Shown: positions 53,702-62,843 of the stretch, piece after piece
Position numbering within the stretch: position 1 is the stretch's first letter
Layout of the letters: each line of letters opens with the position of its first letter
Notes under the pieces: generated by a model
What the model saw: only the letters and a program-made list of their open reading frames with translations
Told to the model about the DNA's origin: nothing
Databases searched by the model: none
Translations under genes and position numbers: made by a program
DNA from: Bacillus paralicheniformis
GTDB taxonomy: Bacteria; Bacillota; Bacilli; Bacillales; Bacillaceae
DNA: 64,000 bases
Assembly (NCBI RefSeq): GCF_001042485.2
Contig: NZ_LBMN02000004.1
Coordinates: forward strand, 496,001-560,000
Direction: 5' to 3'

Positions 53702-54562
53702 TTATTGATATTCATTTTCCAGCAGTTTATTAATGAAATAAGCGACGCCGTTTTCGTCATTGCTTTTCGTGATAAACGTGCTGATATGCTTCAGCTCATC
53801 GATTGCATTGCCCATCGCGATCCGATGGCCGGCTTCCTCAAACATTGACAGGTCGTTCGGGCTGTCGCCGATCGCGTAGATGTCTTTTTTCTCGATTCCA
53901 TAGTGGCGGGCCAGTTCTTTTAAAGCGCGGCCTTTGCCGGATTCATCAGGCAGAATTTCGATGATATGTCTTCCGGAAGATGTGAGTCCCAATTTTGGAA
54001 AGGCTGCAAGGTCTTCTTTTGCTTTTTTCAGTTTTTCCATATCAAATGAGAAGCACAACAGCTTATAAATATGTTCGTCTCCGTTAAAAACCTCGCGAAT
54101 GTCGGGGACCGGTTTGATGCCGAATTGTTTAAACTGAGTCAGTGCGCCCTGCCAAAGCGTATCCCTGTCTTCATCAGGGTTGGCGCTTGTGACGATATCG
54201 AGCTCTGCTTCAAGCTTCTGCTCTCCGTCATAAGGAGAAAGCAGCGCATCGTCCGTATAAACCTCAAAATAGATTTGATGATCTGTTAAGTATTGGGCGG
54301 CCTTTTTTCCGGCGTCCTTGTCCATTAACGTTCTGCTTAGGAGTTTATAGTTGAAATCGTGAACCGTTCCCCCGTTTGCGGCGATAATCGGAATATCCAA
54401 ATCGTTCAGAAGCGCTTTGACGTCAAATGTGGCCCGTCCCGTGCAAATGGTTACGATGCAGTCTGAGATGAGCGCCTTTTTGATAGCGGCCCGGTTTTCT
54501 GCGGATATTTGGCTTTCTGTATTTAAAAGAGTCCCGTCTAAATCGATCGCAATTAACCTCAT
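53702..54562 (-). CDS. ywtE: HAD phosphatase YwtE (riboflavin pathway)
   Basis: 286 residues of the Cof group. Motif I AIDLDGTLLNTESQIS, motif II ICTGRATF, motif III Lys in GKGRALKELARHYG, motif IV YAIGDSPNDLSMFEEAG. In B. subtilis YwtE is one of several phosphatases that dephosphorylate 5-amino-6-ribitylamino-uracil phosphate in riboflavin synthesis. A paralogue, YwpJ, lies at 21975 with the same cap type. Confidence 0.85.
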   Translation of the reverse strand: MRLIAIDLDGTLLNTESQISAENRAAIKKALISDCIVTICTGRATFDVKALLNDLDIPIIAANGGTVHDFNYKLLSRTLMDKDAGKKAAQYLTDHQIYFEVYTDDALLSPYDGEQKLEAELDIVTSANPDEDRDTLWQGALTQFKQFGIKPVPDIREVFNGDEHIYKLLCFSFDMEKLKKAKEDLAAFPKLGLTSSGRHIIEILPDESGKGRALKELARHYGIEKKDIYAIGDSPNDLSMFEEAGHRIAMGNAIDELKHISTFITKSNDENGVAYFINKLLENEYQ

Positions 54563-54716
54563 TATGTAAAGATAACCTCCTGTAAGAGCAGTTTGCCGTT
54601 TTTCGGGAGGCGAAAAACAGCTCTCTTCGGCAGTATTCCCTAAAAGGACATGTTATGTAAAAGGCTAAACCTAAATTTAGATTTTTTCAATAGTAAATCT
54701 TGAGTTTCATTAAAGA

Positions 54717-54746
54717 GAAAAAGGATGAATCATCTTCATCCTTTTT
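54717..54746 (-). terminator. terminator after tagT
   Basis: Minus strand: AAAAAGGATGA-loop-TCATCCTTTTT. Symmetric, could act both ways. Confidence 0.8.
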
Positions 54747-54750
54747 CTAA

Positions 54751-55707
54751 TTATACATCCAGCTGCTGTTTTAATTCCTGCTTGATTTCGTTGAGATTTT
54801 CCTGGTCAAGCTGGAAATAGTAGACTTTGCCCGGTTGATAATCGCTCCCTTTCAATTGAAGGGTATCGATCGTTTGAATGGACGTCATAAACGGGATCAG
54901 CCCGATTGCATCATTCAGCGACAAGTTCATTGATACGTTCTTTCCGACTGTATCAAGGATATCGTCGTAAGCCGGAATGGCAGTAAGCGATTTGGATTTG
55001 TTGATAATCGATTTGATGACTTCCATCTGGCGATCGCCGCGCTTCAAATCCGTATCGGCTTTTCTCGTTCTTACATAAGCAAGGGCCTCTTCTCCGTTTA
55101 GCGTTTGCTCACCTGTTTGGAGATTGACTTTGCCTTTCGTATCCTTTTTAATCTGCCGGACAATATAGTCTTCTTTGATTGTGATCGGTACACCGCCGAG
55201 CTCGTCAACTACTTCTTTGAAAGCTGAAAAATTGGCTTCCATGACGTAATCAACCGGAATGTCGAGCAGGTTTTCGACGGTTTCTGTACTGAGGTCGCGT
55301 CCGCCTAATGAGTGGGCATGCGTGATTTTATCAAAGCCGCGTCCAGGGATGTTAACATAGGAATCCCGCGGGATGCTTAATAGTTTCACTGATTTGTTTT
55401 TTCTGTTGAACGTGGCGAGAACCATCGCATCGCTTCGTTCTTTGTCCATGCTTTGTCCGGGACGGGCGTCAATCCCCATCAACAGGATGGAGAAGTTATC
55501 TTTTTTAGGATTGAACTCTTTAATCCGCTTGACGGACTGTTCTCCTCTGGAAAGGGTGACTTGCGCATCTTTGGAGGCGTTCGCCACTTTGTAGTACGCA
55601 TAGCCGCCTGCGGCTGCAGTCGCCGTCAGGATTAAAGCAATGAAAAACAATGAGTATTTCACCCATTTTCTTAGTCTCTTTTTCTTCGTTCGTTGCGATC
55701 GTAGCAT
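54751..55707 (-). CDS. tagT: LytR-CpsA-Psr family glycopolymer transferase TagT
   Basis: 318 residues. A basic start and one membrane helix (KYSLFFIALILTATAAAGGYAYYKV), then the extracellular LCP domain: LLMGIDARPGQSMDKERSDAMVLATFNRKNKSVKLLSIPRDSYVNIPGRGFDKITHAH, with conserved Asp and Arg residues that bind the lipid pyrophosphate, and YVRTRKADTDLKRGDRQ. It attaches wall teichoic acid to peptidoglycan. Position after ywtE is as in B. subtilis ywtF. Confidence 0.9.
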   Translation of the reverse strand: MLRSQRTKKKRLRKWVKYSLFFIALILTATAAAGGYAYYKVANASKDAQVTLSRGEQSVKRIKEFNPKKDNFSILLMGIDARPGQSMDKERSDAMVLATFNRKNKSVKLLSIPRDSYVNIPGRGFDKITHAHSLGGRDLSTETVENLLDIPVDYVMEANFSAFKEVVDELGGVPITIKEDYIVRQIKKDTKGKVNLQTGEQTLNGEEALAYVRTRKADTDLKRGDRQMEVIKSIINKSKSLTAIPAYDDILDTVGKNVSMNLSLNDAIGLIPFMTSIQTIDTLQLKGSDYQPGKVYYFQLDQENLNEIKQELKQQLDV

Positions 55708-55940
55708 GTATAAGCTCCTCTTTTATTTATATTAAAACGTACAATTGTTGAATAAGTCTAAATTTTGATAAAAAAATGATTTCCCAATCTTGGATTTTAC
55801 AAGATATTTGCTGTTTTGCATATGGGGATTCTCTGGAAATTCCGCGGGATCTAATCATTTTGCCGCCTTAAATAAGACGATGAAACAGATAAAATGTTTC
55901 ATATTTTTAAATTCTTTTAATGGTACTCCGAGTTTCTTAG

Positions 55941-55966
55941 GTTTGAAGAAAGCGAGACAAGGTTAA
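55941..55966 (+). promoter_or_regulatory. possible SigB-type promoter of ywtG
   Basis: GTTTGA, 14 bases, GGTTAA, about 40 bp before the start codon. Same layout as the site before the manganese catalase. The -10 deviates from GGGTAT. Just upstream lies the dyad ATGAAAC/GTTTCAT (55880-55902). Confidence 0.3.
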
Positions 55967-56004
55967 AGATTATAAAAGACAAGCCTTGTTAGGAGGATAT
56001 ACTG

Positions 56005-57378
56005 ATGAAGGGAAAAAGATCGAATGCCTGGCTTTATTTTTTTGGAGCCTTGGGCGGTGTGCTCTACGGTTATGATACGGGCGTCATTTCCGGGGCGATT
56101 TTATTTATGAAAGATGAGCTTGGGCTCAATGCCTTTACAGAAGGACTGGTTGTCAGCGCAATTTTAATTGGGGCGATTTTCGGATCGGGTTTGTCCGGCA
56201 GGCTGACAGACCGCTTCGGGAGAAGAAGGGCGATTATGTCAGCGGCAGTGCTGTATTGCATTGGGGGGCTCGGAACGGCCCTGGCGCCAAGCACGGAATA
56301 TATGGTGGTTTTCAGGATCGTGCTCGGCCTTGCGGTTGGCTGTTCAACGACCATTGTTCCTTTGTACCTTTCAGAGCTTGCGCCGAAGGAATCTAGGGGC
56401 GCGCTTTCTTCATTAAATCAGCTGATGATTACGATCGGGATTCTGGTCTCTTATTTGATCAATTATGCATTTAGTGATGCAGGTGCATGGCGCTGGATGC
56501 TGGGCTTGGCTCTTATTCCGTCAATCGGCCTTTTAATCGGTATCTTTTTCATGCCGGAAAGCCCACGCTGGCTCTTAACAAAAGGAAAAGAAGAGAAAGC
56601 GCGACGGGTTTTGTCCAAGATGAGGGGAGGAAAGCAGGTCGATCAGGAAATCAAAGAAATTAAGGAAGCGGAAAAGCAGGAGCAGGGGGGCTTGAAAGAG
56701 CTGCTGGAACCGTGGGTGCGCCCGGCGTTAATCGCAGGGGTCGGACTGGCGTTTCTCCAGCAATTTATCGGAACCAACACGATTATTTACTATGCCCCAA
56801 AAACGTTTACGAATGTCGGATTTGAAGATTCGGCGGCCATTTTGGGGACAGTCGGCATCGGTATGATCAATGTTCTGATGACGCTTGTGGCGATCCGCTT
56901 TATTGACAGGATTGGCCGGAAGCCGCTTTTATTATTTGGAAATGCCGGCATGGTCATCAGTTTAATCGTGCTTTCTTTCACCAATATCTTTTTTGGCAAT
57001 ACGACTGGTGCGGCATGGACGACTGTCATCTGTTTAGGTGTATTCATTGTCGTATTTGCCGTCAGCTGGGGACCGATCGTCTGGGTGGTGCTGCCTGAGC
57101 TGTTCCCCCTTCATGTCAGAGGGGTGGGAACCGGAGTATCGACTTTAATGCTTCATGCAGGGAACTTAATTGTGACATTAAGTTTTCCGGTCCTCATGGA
57201 AGCGATGGGCATCAGTTACCTGTTCCTGTGCTATGCGGCCATCGGAATCGCGGCCTTCCTGTTCGTTTTCTTTAAAGTAACAGAAACAAAAGGCAAAAGC
57301 CTTGAAGAAATCGAGCAGGATTTACGGGACAGGCACGGCGGAATCACGGGAACTGACACGCAGCCGGTTGAACGATAG
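56005..57378 (+). CDS. ywtG: sugar transporter of the MFS, YwtG
   Basis: 457 residues, 12 helices, sugar porter family. Signatures: GYDTGVISGAILF at helix 1, GRLTDRFGRRRAI, PESPRWLLTKGKEEKARRVL, the QQFIGTNTIIYYAP motif of helix 7, FIDRIGRKPLLLFG, and PELFPLHVRGVGTG before helix 11. Most likely a proton symporter for a pentose or hexose. B. subtilis YwtG and CsbC are the closest I can recall. Confidence 0.88.
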   Translation: MKGKRSNAWLYFFGALGGVLYGYDTGVISGAILFMKDELGLNAFTEGLVVSAILIGAIFGSGLSGRLTDRFGRRRAIMSAAVLYCIGGLGTALAPSTEYMVVFRIVLGLAVGCSTTIVPLYLSELAPKESRGALSSLNQLMITIGILVSYLINYAFSDAGAWRWMLGLALIPSIGLLIGIFFMPESPRWLLTKGKEEKARRVLSKMRGGKQVDQEIKEIKEAEKQEQGGLKELLEPWVRPALIAGVGLAFLQQFIGTNTIIYYAPKTFTNVGFEDSAAILGTVGIGMINVLMTLVAIRFIDRIGRKPLLLFGNAGMVISLIVLSFTNIFFGNTTGAAWTTVICLGVFIVVFAVSWGPIVWVVLPELFPLHVRGVGTGVSTLMLHAGNLIVTLSFPVLMEAMGISYLFLCYAAIGIAAFLFVFFKVTETKGKSLEEIEQDLRDRHGGITGTDTQPVER

Positions 57379-57380
57379 GC

Positions 57381-57410
57381 AAAAGGATGGGCATGGCCCC
57401 ATCCTTTTTT
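57381..57410 (+). terminator. terminator of ywtG
   Basis: AAAAGGATGGG-CATGG-CCCCATCCTTTTTT. Confidence 0.88.
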
Positions 57411-57434
57411 GTGTGAGGAGGCCAGCCAAGCCAA

Positions 57435-57572
57435 TCATGGCTGATCTCTGTTTTCTCCGTCTTCTGGCTGCGAATCGTCATGGCGCGGCAGATTACCCGT
57501 TCTGATCGCCCGAAACACGAGAAAGAAAATAACGAAAACAACCAGCCCTCCGACTAGTATTTGCAGCAGCAT
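57435..57572 (-). CDS. small single-pass membrane protein
   Basis: 45 residues: MLLQILVGGLVVFVIFFLVF is one membrane helix, followed by a polar, acidic tail ending ENRDQP. GGAGGTG precedes the ATG by four bases; the longer frame upstream lacks a ribosome site. It lies alone between ywtG and the alcohol dehydrogenase gene, on the opposite strand to both. No family recognised. Confidence 0.6.
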   Translation of the reverse strand: MLLQILVGGLVVFVIFFLVFRAIRTGNLPRHDDSQPEDGENRDQP

Positions 57573-57713
57573 CCCAACACCTCCGTTTTCTTCTATGTAT
57601 GAATCATGACCGCTCTGCATGACGGTTAATGAAACGTTTGTTTAAAAAACTGAATAAGAACCCGGGTTTATCTCACACTAAAGTCAACTGAACGATAATG
57701 GGAGTGTGACGAT

Positions 57714-58847
57714 TTGAAAGCTGTAACGTTTCAAGGGCCTCAGCATGTTAAAGTCAGCCAGGTGGAGGACGCCAAAATAGAAAGAAGCGATGATATCGTT
57801 GTCAGAATTACTTCTACGGCGATTTGCGGATCAGACCTCCATCTTTATCAAGGGAATTTTCCTCTTCCGAAAGGCTTCCAGCTCGGCCATGAACCGATGG
57901 GAATTGTAGAAGAAGCAGGACCTGATGTAACAAAAGTGAAAAAAGGGGACCGGGTCGTCATCCCGTTTACCGTTGCATGCGGACATTGCTTTTATTGCGA
58001 AAACAAGCTGGAAAGCCAGTGTGATAATGCCAATCCCCATTATGATTCAGGCGGATATTTCGGCTACTCGGAAAAGTTCGGAAACCACCCTGGCGGACAG
58101 GCCGAATATTTAAAAGTGCCGTTTGGCAACTTCACGCCGTTTGTCATCCCTGAATCATGCGAGATGGAGGACGAGTCGCTCCTGTTTTTATCAGATGTCC
58201 TGCCAACCGCGTATTGGAGCGTGCTTCACGCTGGCGTTAAAAAGGGAGACACCGTCATTGTTCTCGGCTGCGGACCGGTCGGATTAATGGCGCAGAAGTT
58301 TGCCTGGATGGAAGGGGCGAAGCGGGTTATTGCAGTAGACTACTTGGACTACCGTCTAAGGCAGGCTGAAGCGTTAAACCGCGTCGAAGTATTTGACTTT
58401 ACAAAATATCCTGACATGGGCGAGCATTTAAAGGAGATTACAAAAGGCGGGGCGGATGTCGTGATCGACTGCGTGGGGATGGACGGCAAAAAATCTCCGC
58501 TTGAGTATCTGGAGCAAAAACTGAAGCTTCAGGGCGGCACGCTCGGACCGATTCAAATTTCTACAAAGGCAGTCAGAAAGTGCGGGACCGTACAGATTAC
58601 GGGGGTATATGGAAGCAATTATAATATGTTTCCGCTCGGCGCGTTCTTTTCCAGAAATGTTACGCTGAAAATGGGGCAGGCCCCGGTCATCCATTTGATG
58701 CCTAAGATTTACAAGAAGATCGAAGAGAATCAATTTGATCCGAAGGAAATCATTACGCATCAGCTTCCGCTTGAAGAAGCCGGCCACGCTTACCAATTGT
58801 TCAACGGCCATGAAGATGATTGCATTAAAGTGATTTTGAAGCCATAG
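57714..58847 (+). CDS. zinc-dependent alcohol dehydrogenase, AdhB-like
   Basis: 377 residues, medium-chain dehydrogenase. Catalytic zinc: Cys in STAICGSDLH and His in LGHEPMGIVEE; structural zinc: CGHCFYCENKLESQC. Rossmann loop VIVLGCGPVGLMAQKFA. Ends GHEDDCIKVILKP, as in B. subtilis AdhB. Long insertion HYDSGGYFGYSEKFGNHPGGQAEYL is typical of the glutathione-independent formaldehyde-dehydrogenase-like branch. Substrate unknown. TTG start after GGAGTGTGA. Confidence 0.85.
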   Translation: MKAVTFQGPQHVKVSQVEDAKIERSDDIVVRITSTAICGSDLHLYQGNFPLPKGFQLGHEPMGIVEEAGPDVTKVKKGDRVVIPFTVACGHCFYCENKLESQCDNANPHYDSGGYFGYSEKFGNHPGGQAEYLKVPFGNFTPFVIPESCEMEDESLLFLSDVLPTAYWSVLHAGVKKGDTVIVLGCGPVGLMAQKFAWMEGAKRVIAVDYLDYRLRQAEALNRVEVFDFTKYPDMGEHLKEITKGGADVVIDCVGMDGKKSPLEYLEQKLKLQGGTLGPIQISTKAVRKCGTVQITGVYGSNYNMFPLGAFFSRNVTLKMGQAPVIHLMPKIYKKIEENQFDPKEIITHQLPLEEAGHAYQLFNGHEDDCIKVILKP

Positions 58848-58856
58848 CGATGATAA

Positions 58857-58883
58857 AGGCTGCCGAGCTACCGGCAGCCTTTT
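58857..58883. terminator. terminator between the alcohol dehydrogenase and kduD
   Basis: GGCTGCCG-loop-CGGCAGCC then TTTT; serves the converging genes. Confidence 0.75.
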
Positions 58884-58890
58884 CGGCGCA

Positions 58891-59655
58891 TTATCTTGCC
58901 AGCCATCCGCCATCGACCGCCAGCACATGTCCATTCACATAATCGGACGCCGGCGCCGAAAGGAATACGGCGGCGCCGGCAATGTCATCCGGCTGACCCC
59001 AGCGCTCGGCCGGAATCCGTTTTAAGATTTCGGCATTGCGGTTTTGGTCCTCGCGGATCTGCTTTGTATTGTTCGTTGCGATATAGCCCGGCGCAATTGC
59101 ATTGACCTGGACATTGTGCGCCGCCCATTCATTGGCAAAAGACTTCGTCAATCCGGCTACTGCATGCTTGCTTGCCGTATATGCAGGGACGAGAATGCCT
59201 CCTTGAAATGAAAGAAGCGAGGCAATATTGATGATTTTCCCCTGCTTTCGCTCAATCATCTGCCGGCCGACAGCCTGCGTCAGCAAAAATAAGCTGTTTA
59301 AATTGACATTGATCACCGCTTCCCAGTTCTCCCGGGAAAAATCAGCCGCTTTTTCTCTGCGGATCGTCCCGGCATTATTGACGAGAATATCAATCTGATG
59401 GCGGTCAAGCACCTCTTTTGCAAAAGCCTCCACCTCGTCAAGGCTGCCCATATCAAGCTGATAAGATGTAAACGCTCTGCCGGCTTCTTCGATCAGCCGC
59501 TTTGTTTCATCAAGTCCGCTCGTATGTGAAGTGCCGATGATATCCGCTCCCGCATTTGCCAGCGCTTCGGCAATTCCTTTGCCGATTCCCGTTCCCGGGC
59601 CTGTGACAAGCGCCGTTTTGCCTTCAAGTGAAAAATACGATTCAAGATATCCCAT
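58891..59655 (-). CDS. kduD: 2-deoxy-D-gluconate 3-dehydrogenase KduD
   Basis: 254-residue SDR. Cofactor loop VTGPGTGIGKGIAEAL, NNAGTIRR, catalytic ASLLSFQGGILVPAYTASKHAV (Ser, Tyr, Lys), ending GHVLAVDGGWLAR. It reduces 3-deoxy-glycero-2,5-hexodiulosonate made by KduI to 2-keto-3-deoxygluconate, feeding KdgK. Follows kduI by 15 bp. Confidence 0.92.
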   Translation of the reverse strand: MGYLESYFSLEGKTALVTGPGTGIGKGIAEALANAGADIIGTSHTSGLDETKRLIEEAGRAFTSYQLDMGSLDEVEAFAKEVLDRHQIDILVNNAGTIRREKAADFSRENWEAVINVNLNSLFLLTQAVGRQMIERKQGKIINIASLLSFQGGILVPAYTASKHAVAGLTKSFANEWAAHNVQVNAIAPGYIATNNTKQIREDQNRNAEILKRIPAERWGQPDDIAGAAVFLSAPASDYVNGHVLAVDGGWLAR

Positions 59656-59670
59656 CTCACGTTCACGCCC

Positions 59671-60498
59671 TTACCGTATGACATTCATCGGGACAGCATC
59701 CATGTCCTTAAATGTGTAGTTTTCTCCGGCCATCGCCCATATAAAGCAGTAGTTGGATGTGCCTGAGCCCGAGTGGACAGACCACGCGGGTGAAATGACT
59801 GCCTGTTCGTTGCCGACGACAAGATGCCTTGTCTCCGTCGGTTCGCCCATGAAATGAAACACCTTTGCATCTTCAGCAAGGTCAAGATACAGATAAGCCT
59901 CCATCCGCCGGTCATGAACATGCGCCGGCATCGTGTTCCATGTGTTATTGGGTTCAAGAAACGTAATGCCCATCATCAGCTGGCAGCTTTGGATGCCGTC
60001 TGCGTGAATCACTTTGTATAGATTGCGGACATTTGAAGAGGCTTCTTCTCCTAAATGATCGTATGGAAGCTCTGAAAGCGAGGCTTTTTGCACCGGATAC
60101 TTTTGATGTGCCGTCGCCGAGATGAAATAAAATTTGGCTCCGCCTTCATTCAAGCTTGAGAAAGAAACGTCTTTATTTCCCAGGCCGATATACAGAAAAT
60201 CTTTGTGCTCCAGTACGTATTCTTCATCACCGACTTTGACCGCACCGGGTTTCCCGACATTCACAATTCCGATTTCGCGCCGTTCCAGGAAATAGTCCGT
60301 TTTTAAAAAATCGCCGGCATCGAGCGCGATGGACTCCTTCACTGGAACAGCCCCGCCGATCACGACTCTGTCTTCATGCGAATACACCATGTTCAGTTTG
60401 TTTTCAACAAACAATGACTCTATTAAAAAATGCTCGCGAAGCTCTGCGGTTGTGAAGCGTTTCGCTTGTTCTGGATGAACAGAATAACGATTTTCCAT
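59671..60498 (-). CDS. kduI: 5-keto-4-deoxyuronate isomerase KduI
   Basis: 275 residues of the KduI cupin family: MENRYSVHPEQAKRFTTAELREHFLIESLF, then GGAVPVKESIALDAGDFL and the metal site in WNTMPAHVHDRRMEAYLYLDL (two His and Glu near residue 198). Isomerises the unsaturated pectin breakdown product. First gene of kduID, divergent from kdgR, behind a KdgR-type operator. Confidence 0.93.
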   Translation of the reverse strand: MENRYSVHPEQAKRFTTAELREHFLIESLFVENKLNMVYSHEDRVVIGGAVPVKESIALDAGDFLKTDYFLERREIGIVNVGKPGAVKVGDEEYVLEHKDFLYIGLGNKDVSFSSLNEGGAKFYFISATAHQKYPVQKASLSELPYDHLGEEASSNVRNLYKVIHADGIQSCQLMMGITFLEPNNTWNTMPAHVHDRRMEAYLYLDLAEDAKVFHFMGEPTETRHLVVGNEQAVISPAWSVHSGSGTSNYCFIWAMAGENYTFKDMDAVPMNVIR

Positions 60499-60556
60499 AC
60501 CTTCTCCTCCTTGAATTGGACGTTTTTAGACTGACTTGAATGAAAGGGCCAAAGTT

Positions 60557-60574
60557 TTTGGTAACGGTTTCAAA
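60557..60574. promoter_or_regulatory. KdgR-type operator before kduID
   Basis: TTTGGTAACGGTTTCAAA, 18 bp. Compare the sites at 60712 and 61836. Also a cre-like sequence with one mismatch on the minus strand. Confidence 0.65.
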
Positions 60575-60711
60575 CATGAATTTTAAAGTAAATAATGGAA
60601 AGCGTCAACAGTCTTTTCTTTTTTTTCTGAATATTGTCAAGGTCAATCTTGAAATATTTAAAAATACTCTTCCAAATTTTAAATGATGTGATATGCTGAT
60701 GGTATAAAGTT

Positions 60712-60729
60712 TTTGAAATCGGTTTCAAA
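60712..60729. promoter_or_regulatory. KdgR/cre operator before kdgR
   Basis: TTTGAAATCGGTTTCAAA, near-perfect palindrome 25 bp before the kdgR start. The inner TGAAATCGGTTTCA fits the cre consensus fully. Confidence 0.7.
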
Positions 60730-60753
60730 TCATAAGGTCATAGGAGTACTTGA

Positions 60754-61770
60754 ATGAGGGATAAGCAAACAGCGAAAGTAACCATCAACGAAGTAGCCGC
60801 ATATGCAGGTGTATCAAAATCAACGGTTTCCCGTTATATCAACGGGAAGATTGATGCCATCTCACCGAAAAAGGTGAAAAGCATCAAAAAAGCGATCGAG
60901 GAGCTTAATTACCGCCCCAGTCAGATGGCACAGGGGCTGAAGGTGAAAAAAAGCAAGGTTATCGGATTTTTGGTCGCCGATATTACAAACCCGTTTTCAG
61001 TTGCCACCTTGAGAGGGGTGGAAGAGGTTTGCGATCAGTACGGGTACAGCATCATGGTCTGCAACACGGACAACAGTCCTGAAAAGGAACGGGAGATGCT
61101 GCACAAGCTGAACGCGCATTACATTGAAGGGCTGATTATTAATACGACGGGAAGAAACAACGATGTGCTCATGGATTTAATCAGCCAGGATGTGTCGATT
61201 GTGCTCGTTGACCGGAAAGTGCCCGGGCTCAAGATCGATGCAGTTACAACGAACAACCGCGAAGTGACAAGTCAAATCGTCAATCTCATGTATGACAAAG
61301 GCTATGCCCAGGTCGGTCTGTTTACCGAGCCGATTAAAGGGATCAGTCCAAGGGAGGAAAGGGTTTCCGCCTATACAGAAATCGCGCTTAAACGCAATGC
61401 CGGCGGCAATCCCCTTGTATATGAGGCAGATGTCAAAGACAAAGAATCTCTGTTACAGTCCGTCAAAAGCTTTTTGGAAATGAAAGAAGGGAAAAAAGCC
61501 ATTCTTGGAAACAACGGGCTTCTGATGCTGAAAATCATCAGCTGCCTTTATGAGCTTGGCATTTCGATTCCGGAAGACGTCGGAATTGCCGGATTTGATG
61601 ATACGGAATGGTATAAATTGATCGGTCCGGGCATTACCACCATCGCCCAGCCGTCGCATGAAATGGGCAGGGCCGCCATGGAGCGGATCATCAAACGGAT
61701 TGAAGGAGATGAAAGTGCACCGCAGACGATTCAGCTTGAGGCGGAGCTTGTTCTCAGACAGTCGCTGTAG
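60754..61770 (+). CDS. kdgR: LacI-family repressor KdgR
   Basis: 338 residues. HTH TINEVAAYAGVSKSTVSRYINGKIDAISPKKVKSIKKAIEELNYRPSQMAQGL, core KVIGFLVADITNPFSVATLRGVEE. Regulates kdgRKAT and probably kduID in response to ketodeoxygluconate. First gene of its operon. Confidence 0.92.
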   Translation: MRDKQTAKVTINEVAAYAGVSKSTVSRYINGKIDAISPKKVKSIKKAIEELNYRPSQMAQGLKVKKSKVIGFLVADITNPFSVATLRGVEEVCDQYGYSIMVCNTDNSPEKEREMLHKLNAHYIEGLIINTTGRNNDVLMDLISQDVSIVLVDRKVPGLKIDAVTTNNREVTSQIVNLMYDKGYAQVGLFTEPIKGISPREERVSAYTEIALKRNAGGNPLVYEADVKDKESLLQSVKSFLEMKEGKKAILGNNGLLMLKIISCLYELGISIPEDVGIAGFDDTEWYKLIGPGITTIAQPSHEMGRAAMERIIKRIEGDESAPQTIQLEAELVLRQSL

Positions 61771-61835
61771 AACTCGTCAAATGGAGACACTCATATACCC
61801 GATAGCTTAGGGGAGAGTGTTTTTCCGCAACTATT

Positions 61836-61853
61836 TTTGAAACCGGTACCATT
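61836..61853. promoter_or_regulatory. KdgR-type operator between kdgR and kdgK
   Basis: TTTGAAACCGGTACCATT; its complement AATGGTACCGGTTTCAAA matches the kduID operator in 15 of 18 positions. It lies 20 bp before kdgK, suggesting separate control of kdgKAT. Confidence 0.6.
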
Positions 61854-61872
61854 TCGAAAGGAGAGTGAAATC

Positions 61873-62838
61873 ATGTCGCTTGATGTGATGACCTTCGGAG
61901 AATCGATGGCTATGTTTTACGCAAATGAAACAGGCGGATTGCATGAGGCTGCTTCGTTTTCCAAGGCTCTTGCCGGAGCGGAAACAAACGTTGCCGTCGG
62001 ACTGTCGCGCCTGGGCTTTCGGGTCGGCTGGATGAGCAAAGTTGGTGCCGATTCGCTCGGAACCTTTATTTTAAATGAATTGAAAAAAGAAGGCGTCGAC
62101 ATCTCTGAAGTCAAACGCAGTGCAGACCGGCAGACAGGCATCCTGCTCAAGTCAAAGGTTGAAAGCGGAGACCCTGATGTCACGTATTACCGCAGCGGAT
62201 CAGCCGCAAGCACGATGAGCATTGATGACTACCCGGCAGAGTATTTCAAGCAAGCCAAACATATGCATGTAACAGGCATACCTCCTGCCCTTTCAAGAGA
62301 AATGCGGGGCTTCGCCCGCCACGCCGTTCACCAGATGAAAAAAGACGGGAAGACGATTTCGTTTGACCCGAATCTCCGCTTCCAGCTTTGGCCGGACCAG
62401 CAGACAATGGTTCACACGATTAATGAGATCGCCGCGCAGGCAGACTGGTTTCTGCCTGGGATCAATGAAGGAAAACTCCTGACAGGCAGCAATTCTCCCG
62501 AGGATATCGCTAAATATTATGTGATGCAGGGGGTCAAGGTAATTGTCATCAAGCTTGGAAAAGAGGGGGCTTATTACCGGACACATGACAAAGAGGGTTA
62601 TGTACCGGGTTATCAGGTGGAGAAGGTTGTTGATACCGTTGGCGCTGGTGATGGTTTTGCCGTCGGCATGATCAGCGGTCTATTAGACGGATTGCCGCTG
62701 GAAGAAGCAGTTCAGAGGGCAAATGCGATCGGAGCGCTGGCCGTCATGGCTCCGGGTGATATGGACGGTCTGCCGTCAAGGGATCAATTGAAAGCTTTTA
62801 TGGCTATAGAGGCAAACAACCAAAAAACAGGAGGTTGA
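61873..62838 (+). CDS. kdgK: 2-keto-3-deoxygluconate kinase
   Basis: 321 residues, PfkB family: [37 protein letters not shown], and the active-site [20 protein letters not shown] near residue 260. Makes KDPG for the aldolase. ATG 61873 behind AAAGGAGAG. Confidence 0.93.
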   Translation: MSLDVMTFGESMAMFYANETGGLHEAASFSKALAGAETNVAVGLSRLGFRVGWMSKVGADSLGTFILNELKKEGVDISEVKRSADRQTGILLKSKVESGDPDVTYYRSGSAASTMSIDDYPAEYFKQAKHMHVTGIPPALSREMRGFARHAVHQMKKDGKTISFDPNLRFQLWPDQQTMVHTINEIAAQADWFLPGINEGKLLTGSNSPEDIAKYYVMQGVKVIVIKLGKEGAYYRTHDKEGYVPGYQVEKVVDTVGAGDGFAVGMISGLLDGLPLEEAVQRANAIGALAVMAPGDMDGLPSRDQLKAFMAIEANNQKTGG

Positions 62839-62843
62839 CCGTA

